From contig CAZAQV010000009.1 of the NCBI GenBank assembly GCA_964487255.1, forward strand, positions 124,001-188,000: a DNA stretch of 64,000 nucleotides, given 5' to 3'. Shown piece after piece: positions 28,187 through 35,748 of this stretch (positions within the stretch are counted from its first letter, which is position 1; the number at the start of each line of letters is the position of its first letter). The stretch comes from CAZAQV01 sp964487255 (GTDB taxonomy: Bacteria; Myxococcota_A; Polyangia; Polyangiales; CAZAQV01). The notes under the pieces are model-generated. The model did no database searches and had not been told where the DNA came from. It saw nothing but the letters and a program-made list of their open reading frames with translations. Both the position numbers and the translations under genes were made by a program.

Positions 28187-29989
28187 TTAATCTTCCCCGG
28201 TCTCATAGATGGGGTTCTTTTTCTCGCTGGCTGGCCGGCGCAGCATTTCGTTGAGCGCGGCTCCCGAGGGAACCATCGGATAGACGCTGTCTTCCTGATG
28301 AACACGAAAATCGATCAGTGTCGTCCCTTGATGTGCGCGTGCACGGGCGACAGCGTCTTCGACTTCGTCTCGCTTCGTGACTCGTAGCCCGAGCAAACCA
28401 TGCGCCTCGGCCAGCTTCACAAAATCTGGGCTCACGATCGGCGTCGAAACATATCGCCTTTCGTAGAACATCTCCTGCCACTGGCGAACCATGCCGAGGT
28501 AACCGTTGTTGATAATTGCAATGTTGACGTTAAGGTTTTCCTGCACACAGGTACTGAGCTCACAGGCAGTCATTTGAAAGCCGCCATCGCCCGCGATAAC
28601 CCAAATGTCGTCGTCGGGGCATGCGAAGCGGGCTCCGATCGCTGCGGGCAGCGCGAACCCCATGGTGCCCAGCCCGCCCGAGGTGAGCAGTTTGCGCGGG
28701 TGGTCGTGTCGATAATACTGCGCCTCCCACATTTGATGTTGACCCACGTCGGTGACGACGAGTGCCCTGCCTTCGGTCACGCGGTACAAGTCGTGGATAA
28801 CGTGCGCTGCGTGCAGTTCGCCATCGTCGGGAAGCGACTGGATGTCACGCACTGCACTGTCACCCTTGAGGCTATCGATGTGAGCAGTCCACTGCTCTCG
28901 TTTGGCGGGCTTGAGGCGCTCCAAGAAATCGCCCAGCGCGTCGGCCACGTCACCCACGAGCGCAGCGTCGACTTTGACGTTTTTGTCGATCTCAGCAGGG
29001 TCGCGCTCCACGTGAATTTTCCGAGCATGCGGCGCGTAGGTGCCGAGCGTGCCAGTGACACGATCGTCGAAACGCATGCCTAAGGCCACCAACAAGTCGG
29101 CCTGTTGAATGGCTTCGTTGACCCACGCCTCGCCGTGCATCCCCATCATGCCCAAGGCCCGCGGGTGGTTGGCAGGAAAGCCGCCCAGACCGAGCAACGT
29201 GCACGCGACAGGGCAATCGATGCGCTCAACGAGTTGCAAGAGTGCGTCCGTTGCATTGGCTTTGATAATGCCATGACCCGCGAGGATAACCGGACGCTTT
29301 GCGTCCTCCAGTAGCTCGAGCGCTCGCTCTAAGTCGTAGCGAGGTGCATCCATTTGCTTGCGCGAGTAACGCTTGGGGACGGGGCGAGGCTTCTTCTGCG
29401 CTCTACATGGATTTTGTTGCGCGTCTTTGGTGATGTCGACCACAACCGGGCCCGGCCGGCCGCTCGTCGCGAGGCGAATCGCCTCCTTGATGGTTGGAAT
29501 GATCTCGTCCGGATCGGTCACCTGATAGTTATGCTTCGTGATCGGCAGCGTCACACCGACGATATCAACCTCCTGAAAGGCGTCGGAGCCCAAAAAGCCC
29601 GCGCCAACCTGACCGGTAATGCAGACAATCGGGATCGAGTCGAGCATGGCAGTCGCGATGCCCGTGACGAGGTTGGTCGCACCCGGACCGCTGGTTGCGA
29701 CCGCAATGCCTACGCGATGACCTGCTCGCGCATAGCCATCCGCCATGTGCGCTGCATTTTGCTCATGCCGCACGAGCACGTGATGCAGCGGGTAGTCGAT
29801 AAGCGTGTCGTACGCCGGCATGATCGCGCCACCTGGGTAACCAAATACAACTTCGACGCCCTCTTCGACCAGGGCGTGCCAGATGGCATGGGCTCCAGTT
29901 CGCGGCGCAGGCAGCTCCTTTTTGACGGGCTTCGTGCGCTCTATTGTCTCGTTCGTCCTTGTCGTGGTGTCGGTCATCACAGAAGCCAT
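28187..29989 (-). CDS. ilvB: Acetolactate synthase, large catalytic subunit
   Basis: 600 aa. ThDP- and FAD-dependent condensation of pyruvate with pyruvate or 2-ketobutyrate, the first common step for valine, leucine and isoleucine. Seen: VFGYPGGAIMPAYD, the catalytic Glu in VRHEQNAAHMADGYARA, SGPGATNLVTGIATAMLDS, the FAD-binding middle domain, and the ThDP/Mg motif GDGGFQMTACELSTC to NNGYLGMVRQWQ. A hydrophilic N-terminal extension of about 30 residues precedes the domain. It lies 12 bp after ilvD and 4 bp before ilvN: one operon. Confidence 0.96.
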   Translation of the reverse strand: MASVMTDTTTRTNETIERTKPVKKELPAPRTGAHAIWHALVEEGVEVVFGYPGGAIMPAYDTLIDYPLHHVLVRHEQNAAHMADGYARAGHRVGIAVATSGPGATNLVTGIATAMLDSIPIVCITGQVGAGFLGSDAFQEVDIVGVTLPITKHNYQVTDPDEIIPTIKEAIRLATSGRPGPVVVDITKDAQQNPCRAQKKPRPVPKRYSRKQMDAPRYDLERALELLEDAKRPVILAGHGIIKANATDALLQLVERIDCPVACTLLGLGGFPANHPRALGMMGMHGEAWVNEAIQQADLLVALGMRFDDRVTGTLGTYAPHARKIHVERDPAEIDKNVKVDAALVGDVADALGDFLERLKPAKREQWTAHIDSLKGDSAVRDIQSLPDDGELHAAHVIHDLYRVTEGRALVVTDVGQHQMWEAQYYRHDHPRKLLTSGGLGTMGFALPAAIGARFACPDDDIWVIAGDGGFQMTACELSTCVQENLNVNIAIINNGYLGMVRQWQEMFYERRYVSTPIVSPDFVKLAEAHGLLGLRVTKRDEVEDAVARARAHQGTTLIDFRVHQEDSVYPMVPSGAALNEMLRRPASEKKNPIYETGED

Positions 29990-30001
29990 AAAGAGGTCAT
30001 A

Positions 30002-31690
30002 TCAATCGCGTAACACGGCGCCGGTTGACGCACTTGTCACGAGACTCGAATAACGCCGCAGCCAGCGACTTTTGATCTCCTCGCGCCGCATCTTGTCATC
30101 GTCCGCAAGAGAAGGGAGCGCAGCAAGCCGTTCTCCGATCTGCTGGTCACTCAACCGCATATCGAGCGTGCGCTCGTGCAAGTTGATGGCCACGATGTCG
30201 CCCTCTTTGAGCGCAGCAATCGGCCCACGCGCAGCCGCTTCGGGACTGATATGACCAATCGCTGCCCCGCGCGTCGCACCGCTAAACCGGCCATCGGTAA
30301 TCAGCGCGACTCTGTCTCCAAGCCCACTTCCGCTGATCGCACTAGTCGGCTCAAGCATCTCCGGCATGCCGGGGCCGCCTTTGGGCCCCTCATAGCGAAT
30401 GACGACGACGTCGCCGGCCTTAATTCTACCGCCATGAATGGCCGCGACGGCGTCGTCATGGTTTTCGAAAATCCGTGCCGGCCCCTCGTGCTTCCACATC
30501 TTGGGATCGACTGCACCTGTCTTGACCACCGCACCTTCGGGGGCAAGGTTGCCAAAGAGGATGGCCAGACCGCCGGTCTCGGCATGCGAGTTTTCGAGTT
30601 TGCGAATCACCTCGCCGTCAGGGTCTGACGCCATCTTGACGAGGTCACCGAAGTTGCGACCGGTCACTGTCGGGCGGTCCATGTGCAAGAGCCCTTCGAT
30701 GCGCGAAAGCTCCTTGAGAACGGCCGGAACGCCCCCCGCGCGATGGACGTCCTCCATATGGTAGCGCCCGGCGGGGGCGACTTTGCAGAGGTAGGGTACG
30801 CGCTTGCCCAGCTCGTTGATCCTGGAAAGCGGGTACTCGATGCCCGCTTCGCGGGCAATCGCGATCGTATGCAGAACCGTATTGGTGCTTCCCCCCATCG
30901 CCATGTCGAGCGCGAACGCGTCATCGAAGGCCTCTCGGGTGAGGATTTTTCGAGTGGTGAGGTCGTTTTCGACCAGCATCTTCAGCCGCGCCGCGGCCGC
31001 TCTTGCAAGCTCCTCGCGCTCCGGCGTCTGCGCGAGGGCTGAACCGTTTTTAGGCAGGGCCAACCCGAGCGCTTCGGCAAGGCAGTTCATGCTGTTGGCG
31101 GTAAACATGCCACTGCACGATCCGCACGAGGGACAGGCATTGTCCTCGATGGTCTTGAGCTGCGTAAGTGACATTTTGCCGGACTTGACGCTAGCCACTC
31201 CCTCGAAGACGCTGGCGAGGTCGATCGCTTCGCCCTCGGGAGTCTTGCCCGCTGCCATGGGGCCACCGCTGACGAAAATGGCGGGAATGTCGAGTCGTGC
31301 GGCCGCCATCAACATGCCCGGGACGATCTTGTCGCAGTTGGGAATGCAGATCATTCCGTCAAAACAGTGCGCCGAAATCATCGTTTCGACCGAATCTGCA
31401 ATCAGCTCTCGGCTGGGCAGCGAAAAACGCATTCCTCCGTGGCCCATCGCGATGCCGTCATCGACACCGATGGTATTGAACTCGAAAGGCACCATGCCAG
31501 CAGCTCGGACGGCCTCTTTGATGAGGGCGCCAAAGGCCTGCAGGTGCACGTGACCGGGCACAATGTCGACGTGCGAGTTGACGACCGCGACGAAGGGTTT
31601 GCTCATGTCCTCGTCGCGGACCCCGGTCGCCTTGAGCAGAGCGCGGTGCGGAGAGCGCTCTAACCCACCCTTGATGCGATCAGATCGCAT
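30002..31690 (-). CDS. ilvD: Dihydroxy-acid dehydratase
   Basis: 562 aa, normal length. Fe-S enzyme that dehydrates dihydroxy-acids to 2-ketoisovalerate and 2-keto-3-methylvalerate. Cluster cysteines lie in CIPNCDKIVPGML and in NACPSCGSCSGMFTANSMNC; the C-terminal GRFSGATRGAAIGHISPEA signature is intact. It is first in the minus-strand operon ilvD-ilvB-ilvN. Its 5' region (31691-32133) holds a leader peptide and terminator/antiterminator set, so transcription is probably controlled by branched-chain amino acid supply. Confidence 0.96.
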   Translation of the reverse strand: MRSDRIKGGLERSPHRALLKATGVRDEDMSKPFVAVVNSHVDIVPGHVHLQAFGALIKEAVRAAGMVPFEFNTIGVDDGIAMGHGGMRFSLPSRELIADSVETMISAHCFDGMICIPNCDKIVPGMLMAAARLDIPAIFVSGGPMAAGKTPEGEAIDLASVFEGVASVKSGKMSLTQLKTIEDNACPSCGSCSGMFTANSMNCLAEALGLALPKNGSALAQTPEREELARAAAARLKMLVENDLTTRKILTREAFDDAFALDMAMGGSTNTVLHTIAIAREAGIEYPLSRINELGKRVPYLCKVAPAGRYHMEDVHRAGGVPAVLKELSRIEGLLHMDRPTVTGRNFGDLVKMASDPDGEVIRKLENSHAETGGLAILFGNLAPEGAVVKTGAVDPKMWKHEGPARIFENHDDAVAAIHGGRIKAGDVVVIRYEGPKGGPGMPEMLEPTSAISGSGLGDRVALITDGRFSGATRGAAIGHISPEAAARGPIAALKEGDIVAINLHERTLDMRLSDQQIGERLAALPSLADDDKMRREEIKSRWLRRYSSLVTSASTGAVLRD

Positions 31691-31885
31691 GTAAAGCTCT
31701 TAGTTCGCTTCAGCGGTGGAACGGATGGGAGCCAATGGTTCCCAGGTGTTCCGAGCGAAGCCGGCGCATAACCGACTGAAGATCGAACGGATAGCGTTTG
31801 CGACTGCTGATTTGGGTGGTTTTCATGCTTTTTCTCGATTTTGACTGGGGTGGTGGTTTGCTGGCAATGCGTGAGGTTGTGAACG
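31691..31885. other. ilvD 5' untranslated region, no gene seen
   Basis: Stretch between the attenuator terminator and the ilvD start codon. No convincing gene, promoter or further hairpin was recognised. The ribosome site of ilvD is weak (AAGAG about 7 nt before the ATG). Confidence 0.6.
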
Positions 31886-31920
31886 AAAAAGCCCCGCCTC
31901 TTCTCTTCGAAGTGCGGGGC
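31886..31920 (-). terminator. Intrinsic terminator (attenuator) in the ilvD leader
   Basis: In the minus-strand transcript: 5' arm GCCCCGC (31920-31914), 16-nt loop, 3' arm GCGGGGC (31897-31891), then UUUUU (31890-31886). It is 195 nt before the ilvD start and about 20 nt after the leader peptide stop. Placing a terminator upstream of a biosynthetic operon is the hallmark of attenuation. Confidence 0.85.
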
Positions 31921-32010
31921 CTCTTGTCTCTGCCTTCTGGGCTAGAGCTTCGGCGACCCGCACCTCGTAATCACGAGGTCGCCTAGTAGGAGAATCTCTA
32001 CGACAACGAG
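31886..32010 (-). promoter_or_regulatory. Branched-chain amino acid transcription attenuator of ilvD-ilvB-ilvN
   Basis: In transcript order: a Leu/Val/Ile codon run (32010-31969), a pause hairpin formed by GGCGACC (31983-31977) and GGTCGCC (31958-31952) with an inner ACCTCGT/ACGAGGT pairing, an antiterminator strand GTGCGGG (31963-31957) complementary to CCCGCAC (31918-31912), and the terminator whose 5' arm overlaps that CCCGCAC. Pause hairpin and antiterminator compete for the same bases, as do antiterminator and terminator. A ribosome stalled at Leu/Val/Ile codons would cover the first hairpin strand and favour readthrough. All pairings are read directly; the mechanism is inferred from the E. 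coli ilv/leu/his/trp model. Confidence 0.8.
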
Positions 32011-32133
32011 GTCCCGCTCCACGGGACCGGCATGGCTGCTCAAAGCAACATTACTGCTCGGGCTGCTTGTCGTGAGGTTCATCACAAGGATTAGAATGTC
32101 CGCCGAGCACCCATTGGTCAAGTAAAAGATCAC
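31942..32133 (-). CDS. Putative ilv operon leader peptide
   Basis: 63 codons from GTG 32133, which has AAAGGA about 7 nt upstream; an ATG at 32082 (46 aa) or GTG at 32020-32022 (26 aa) are alternatives. Near the C-terminus 11 of 14 consecutive residues (LVVVEILLLGDLVI, 32010-31969) are Leu, Val or Ile, the three products of the pathway. The stop TAG (31944-31942) lies inside the competing-hairpin region. The peptide itself probably has no function; its codons are the sensor. The full 63-aa reading is longer than enterobacterial ilv leaders, so the true start is uncertain. Confidence 0.7.
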   Translation of the reverse strand: MIFYLTNGCSADILILVMNLTTSSPSSNVALSSHAGPVERDLVVVEILLLGDLVITRCGSPKL

Positions 32134-32240
32134 CGAAAGTCCTTTTTTTCCAGTGTACGAGGCCTGCGCGACTTCTCACACATGAACATTTGCCGCGTAG
32201 CCCCTGAATGGTCGCTGCGGTGGGGCGTCTCTATCAACAC

Positions 32241-32987
32241 ATGGTGTCCCCCCTCACCCCACGCCGCGTGCGGCAACCCCTGCGCGCCTTCGCTCTGATC
32301 GCTGTTGGTCTCAGCACCGTGTTTGGGCACGCTGCCGCGGCCGACGCACGCGAATATCCGCTCGATGACATTTCACGCCACCTCTCGGGCCCACGAAAAG
32401 GGAGTCGTGTTGTGTGCCCCGAGGTTGAACTTCGGACCTATCGGGGCACGAACGTACGCTTTCACAAATCGATGAACACGAATGTGAACCTGGTGCCACG
32501 CATTGCCGAGTTTGAAGCACTGGTCGACGAACTTGCGGTCAAATACTACGGGCGCGAGCCGCGTCGCATCGTCCACATTGGCTCGTACAACTGTCGCGCG
32601 TCACGTGGGAGGCGCCCACGTTTGAGCGAACACGCGCTGGGCAATGCCATCGACATTTCGGCATTCCGCTTCGGACGTGCACCGCACAAGAGTCGTGCGA
32701 ACCTCGCACCACAACTTCGTCGCCCATTCACCGTGAGCGTTCTTCGGCACTGGGACGATGGCAGTGTCCACGCGTGCTTCCTAAGAGAACTCGTGAGCGA
32801 GATCATGCAACGTAAGATTTTTCGCAGCGTCATTGGCCCCGGCAACCCGAAACACGACAATCACTTCCACCTCGACATGAGCCCGTGGACGGTTCGCCAA
32901 ATCGACATGGACGGAACGCAGGCCATGTGCGGTTTTGCACCGCCTGCGCCCCGGTGGCGCCGCTCGCTCTTCGACTGGTTTCGTTAG
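32241..32987 (+). CDS. Extensin-like C-terminal domain protein (LAS/D-Ala-D-Ala peptidase fold)
   Basis: About 248 aa from ATG 32241; an ATG at 32208 is possible. A signal peptide (LRAFALIAVGLSTVFGHAAA) directs export. The domain is the bacterial extensin-like C-terminal family, related to zinc carboxypeptidases of the LAS group: GSYNCR, RLSEHALGNAIDISAF and the final NHFHLDMSPW carry the His/Asp metal ligands. A role in periplasmic peptidoglycan trimming is likely from the fold. It is divergent from the ilv leader; the 3' end shares TTAG with the convergent DUF2330 gene. Confidence 0.8.
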   Translation: MVSPLTPRRVRQPLRAFALIAVGLSTVFGHAAAADAREYPLDDISRHLSGPRKGSRVVCPEVELRTYRGTNVRFHKSMNTNVNLVPRIAEFEALVDELAVKYYGREPRRIVHIGSYNCRASRGRRPRLSEHALGNAIDISAFRFGRAPHKSRANLAPQLRRPFTVSVLRHWDDGSVHACFLRELVSEIMQRKIFRSVIGPGNPKHDNHFHLDMSPWTVRQIDMDGTQAMCGFAPPAPRWRRSLFDWFR

Positions 32988-34804
32988 CGCTCGAAGCGTC
33001 GCATGGTGACAAACGCGAGTGCGAAAAGCACGCTGAACACCGTGCCAAAGATAGGCGCGCTGGCCCGCCGCACGGTGCAACCCTCGAAGCCACCACCACC
33101 GCCGAGTGTGCCATCGCTGACAGGCTCGCTTTCCGGCAGGTCGACGTCCTCGGGCGTATCTGCAGGCATGATGAGGTCGTCACGACCGATCTCTTGGCTC
33201 GCGTCGAGCTGCGTGACCGGTTGCAGGTAGAACTCGTCGGGCACACGGACATCGGGCACCACGCAGCTCATACCGCGGCCGGTCGAGGCAGGCACCGCCA
33301 CCATGCCTTTGGCGCATACGCACGTGGGCGTCATGTTCATTGCGACGCACGTTGCACCTGCTCCGCAGTTCATGCTCTGGCATGGGTCGTCCATGACGAC
33401 CGTGCTGCCACCGACCATGTCGACGACTCCGGGGTTCACGAACGAGAGTCGCTGGTCCTGACAGATGACGGTCTGTCCCCCGTCCGGCGCCATCGTGGTG
33501 CGCGCGGTCGTCCCCGCGGCGCAAGCGCAACCGGCGCGCTCAACGTCCCCCACCGTCACTGAGCGGCAAAGCCCTTGCGCGCCACAAGTACTAAACTCGC
33601 AGGGGTCGACCTCGTCACGCGGCTCGCCCGGCGTCGGGCACATGTCCAGGTCGCCAACCATTCGATGCAATCGCTTGGTGCGGACAACGTCCTCCCCGTC
33701 TTCAACACGTTTGAAAATCGGGTCGCTGAGCATTTCCTCCGCCGAAACCCGCGCGTAGAGGCGCGTGACGCGAACCGTGTCGTTGAGCAGCTCACCCAGC
33801 GCCGCGGACGCAGCTTGTTGCTGCTCTTGCGTCAATGGCTCGCCGTCCGGCCCCTGCTGTTGAAAGAGGGCTACTTCGATACTCAGCTGCAGGTTGTCTT
33901 TGGGCTCAGAGACCTCGGTCACCCAGCCACGTCCACCGGCCTCGTCGATGGCGGACGCCACGCGATTGGACCAACCGCTGCGAAACGTGCCGTCGTCGGA
34001 GAGCGCCCAAGGAACCGTCTCTAGGTCCACCTCGACATCCGGCCAGTTTGCGCCCGAAAAGCGCTGGTCCCCGAGGATCACCACGACGATGCCCATTTCG
34101 GGCTCTGCGGCAAGCGCGGTCAAGCGCAATGGAATCGAAGGCGTTTGTCCGGGAAGCGTGAGATCGATCGGCGCGATGTCGCTGACGCTCGCGCCATCGA
34201 CCAGTTTGAGCGCCAGAAACCTCATATCGTTTTGCGCATACTGACGGATGTAGGGCAGCATCGGTTCGGTCACGTTGTAGTCGTTGGCGATCAGCCAATC
34301 GATGAGCAGCATCGGATCCTCGGAACCGACCACCGCCGCTTCATAGTCGCCGACGCGCTTACGGATATAGATGTCAACGCCGTTTTCCATGCCGGCGTCG
34401 AAACTGGTGCTGCGCGCCGAATCCGATGCGGCGAACCCACAGCCGCCGCTACTGGACGGCGCGGAGCCCCCATTGCACTCGGTGGGCGGCAAAAACGCGG
34501 GCGCCGTGCCTGCGTCCAAAGCAACCAGTGCGTCCATCGGAAAGGTGCCGAGCTTTTCGGCGTCTGGCACATCCGGCAGTGGCAGAATCCATGCGAAGTC
34601 TTCGGCCGAACCGGCGTAACTGACCTGCACGATCATGCGCACGGTATCATCATCGTTGACGCGAAACACGATGCGCTCGGCGCTTTGGTCAACCGGCGCG
34701 AACGCGCGATTGCAAAAAAGTCCGCCGCAGGCATGGGCAGCGGGCGCCCATGCGCTCGTGGCAACAACAGCCAGCAAACTTAACCAACGTACACATCCAT
34801 TCAT
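32984..34804 (-). CDS. DUF2330 protein with MYXO-CTERM-like tail
   Basis: 606 aa from ATG 34804, which gives a clean signal peptide (WLSLLAVVATSAWAPAAHA) directly followed by CGGLFCN, the conserved start of DUF2330. Residues to about 400 are DUF2330 (ERIVFRVNDDDTVRMIVQVSY, FAWILPLPDVP). Two Cys-rich EGF-like stretches follow (CEFSTCGAQGLCRS, CQSMNCGAGATC). The protein ends with a Gly-run, Cys, a hydrophobic helix (FGTVFSVLFALAFV) and basic residues, resembling the MYXO-CTERM sorting tail. It is therefore probably surface-displayed. Molecular role unknown. Confidence 0.82.
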   Translation of the reverse strand: MNGCVRWLSLLAVVATSAWAPAAHACGGLFCNRAFAPVDQSAERIVFRVNDDDTVRMIVQVSYAGSAEDFAWILPLPDVPDAEKLGTFPMDALVALDAGTAPAFLPPTECNGGSAPSSSGGCGFAASDSARSTSFDAGMENGVDIYIRKRVGDYEAAVVGSEDPMLLIDWLIANDYNVTEPMLPYIRQYAQNDMRFLALKLVDGASVSDIAPIDLTLPGQTPSIPLRLTALAAEPEMGIVVVILGDQRFSGANWPDVEVDLETVPWALSDDGTFRSGWSNRVASAIDEAGGRGWVTEVSEPKDNLQLSIEVALFQQQGPDGEPLTQEQQQAASAALGELLNDTVRVTRLYARVSAEEMLSDPIFKRVEDGEDVVRTKRLHRMVGDLDMCPTPGEPRDEVDPCEFSTCGAQGLCRSVTVGDVERAGCACAAGTTARTTMAPDGGQTVICQDQRLSFVNPGVVDMVGGSTVVMDDPCQSMNCGAGATCVAMNMTPTCVCAKGMVAVPASTGRGMSCVVPDVRVPDEFYLQPVTQLDASQEIGRDDLIMPADTPEDVDLPESEPVSDGTLGGGGGFEGCTVRRASAPIFGTVFSVLFALAFVTMRRFER

Positions 34805-34949
34805 CGCGTTCAATCGTAGCAAGGCGTATGCCCAAAGGAAGAGCCCAGGTTTTCCCAAACATTCTGTGTCAGCTCGCGACCGACCAGCCAGCATATGTGA
34901 AAGACGGTAACAGCCAGCCTGACAAGAATGTCGTTACGGTCTGCACACA

Positions 34950-35702
34950 TCAGGGCACGAAAGCATCCTCAAGAAAGCTGCGGATGGTGGTCCAGTAGTC
35001 TGTCGGGTGCATGGGCACTTCGTTGTGACCGACATCGAAGAGTTTCAACTCGGCGTGCGGCGCGAGTTCGGCAATATCATGCGCATTGCGAACCGGGACC
35101 GTTCGATCACGCTCTCCGTGCATGACCAGTAGCGGCCCACTGTAGGACTTCAAGAAGGGTCGATTGTCGAACGTGCCGCGAAGCAAAGTGCGTGGAACAC
35201 CCCACGCGCGCGCGACGTCGGCCACGCTCGTAAACGTCGACTGAAGAATCGTCGCCCGGGGCGTGCGATGTTGTCCAAGTGCACACACCGCGCCACCACC
35301 GATGGAGCGGCCGTGGTAGATGATGCGATCAGCGCTCACGCCAGCCTCCAGCAAACGATCGTAGAACTCGATGAAATCGGCGACGATGCCGCTTTCAATG
35401 GGTGGTCCTGGGACGCCGCCGAAGCCGCGGTACTCGGGGAGGAAAATATCAAAGCCCATCGAGACATAGGGGGAGAGCAAGAGCGGCCAGTCGCTGATGA
35501 GCTCAGCGTTGCCGTGCGCAAAGTAGATGAGCCCGCGCCGCCGATCTGCGGGCGCTCGCTCCCACCACGCACGCGCACCAGAAAGCAGGGTGATTTCCCG
35601 AATATCGCGCGGCGGCTTTGCAGGAATCGGGCCGCGAACGAGGGCCCCGGGGAACACCGCGCCAGCGCGCAGCCGTTGCCATCTCGAAGCTCGATCGGAC
35701 AC
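34950..35702 (-). CDS. Alpha/beta hydrolase (serine hydrolase)
   Basis: About 250 aa if started at GTG 35702. A frame extending to ATG 35933 would run into the divergent sulfatase-type lipoprotein gene, whose own signal peptide is convincing, so I reject that extension. Seen: FAHGNAELISDW (oxyanion HG), EYRGFGG, nucleophile elbow YHGRSIGGGAV, Asp in MHGERDRTVP and the catalytic His in VGHNEVP. This is the S33/BAAT-like hydrolase group common in bacteria. The N-terminus has no obvious signal peptide. Substrate unknown. Confidence 0.75.
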   Translation of the reverse strand: MSDRASRWQRLRAGAVFPGALVRGPIPAKPPRDIREITLLSGARAWWERAPADRRRGLIYFAHGNAELISDWPLLLSPYVSMGFDIFLPEYRGFGGVPGPPIESGIVADFIEFYDRLLEAGVSADRIIYHGRSIGGGAVCALGQHRTPRATILQSTFTSVADVARAWGVPRTLLRGTFDNRPFLKSYSGPLLVMHGERDRTVPVRNAHDIAELAPHAELKLFDVGHNEVPMHPTDYWTTIRSFLEDAFVP

Positions 35703-35748
35703 GTCGTGCAGTGTAGCCCATCGATCTCGGCTGTGGTACGCAGCCTTT

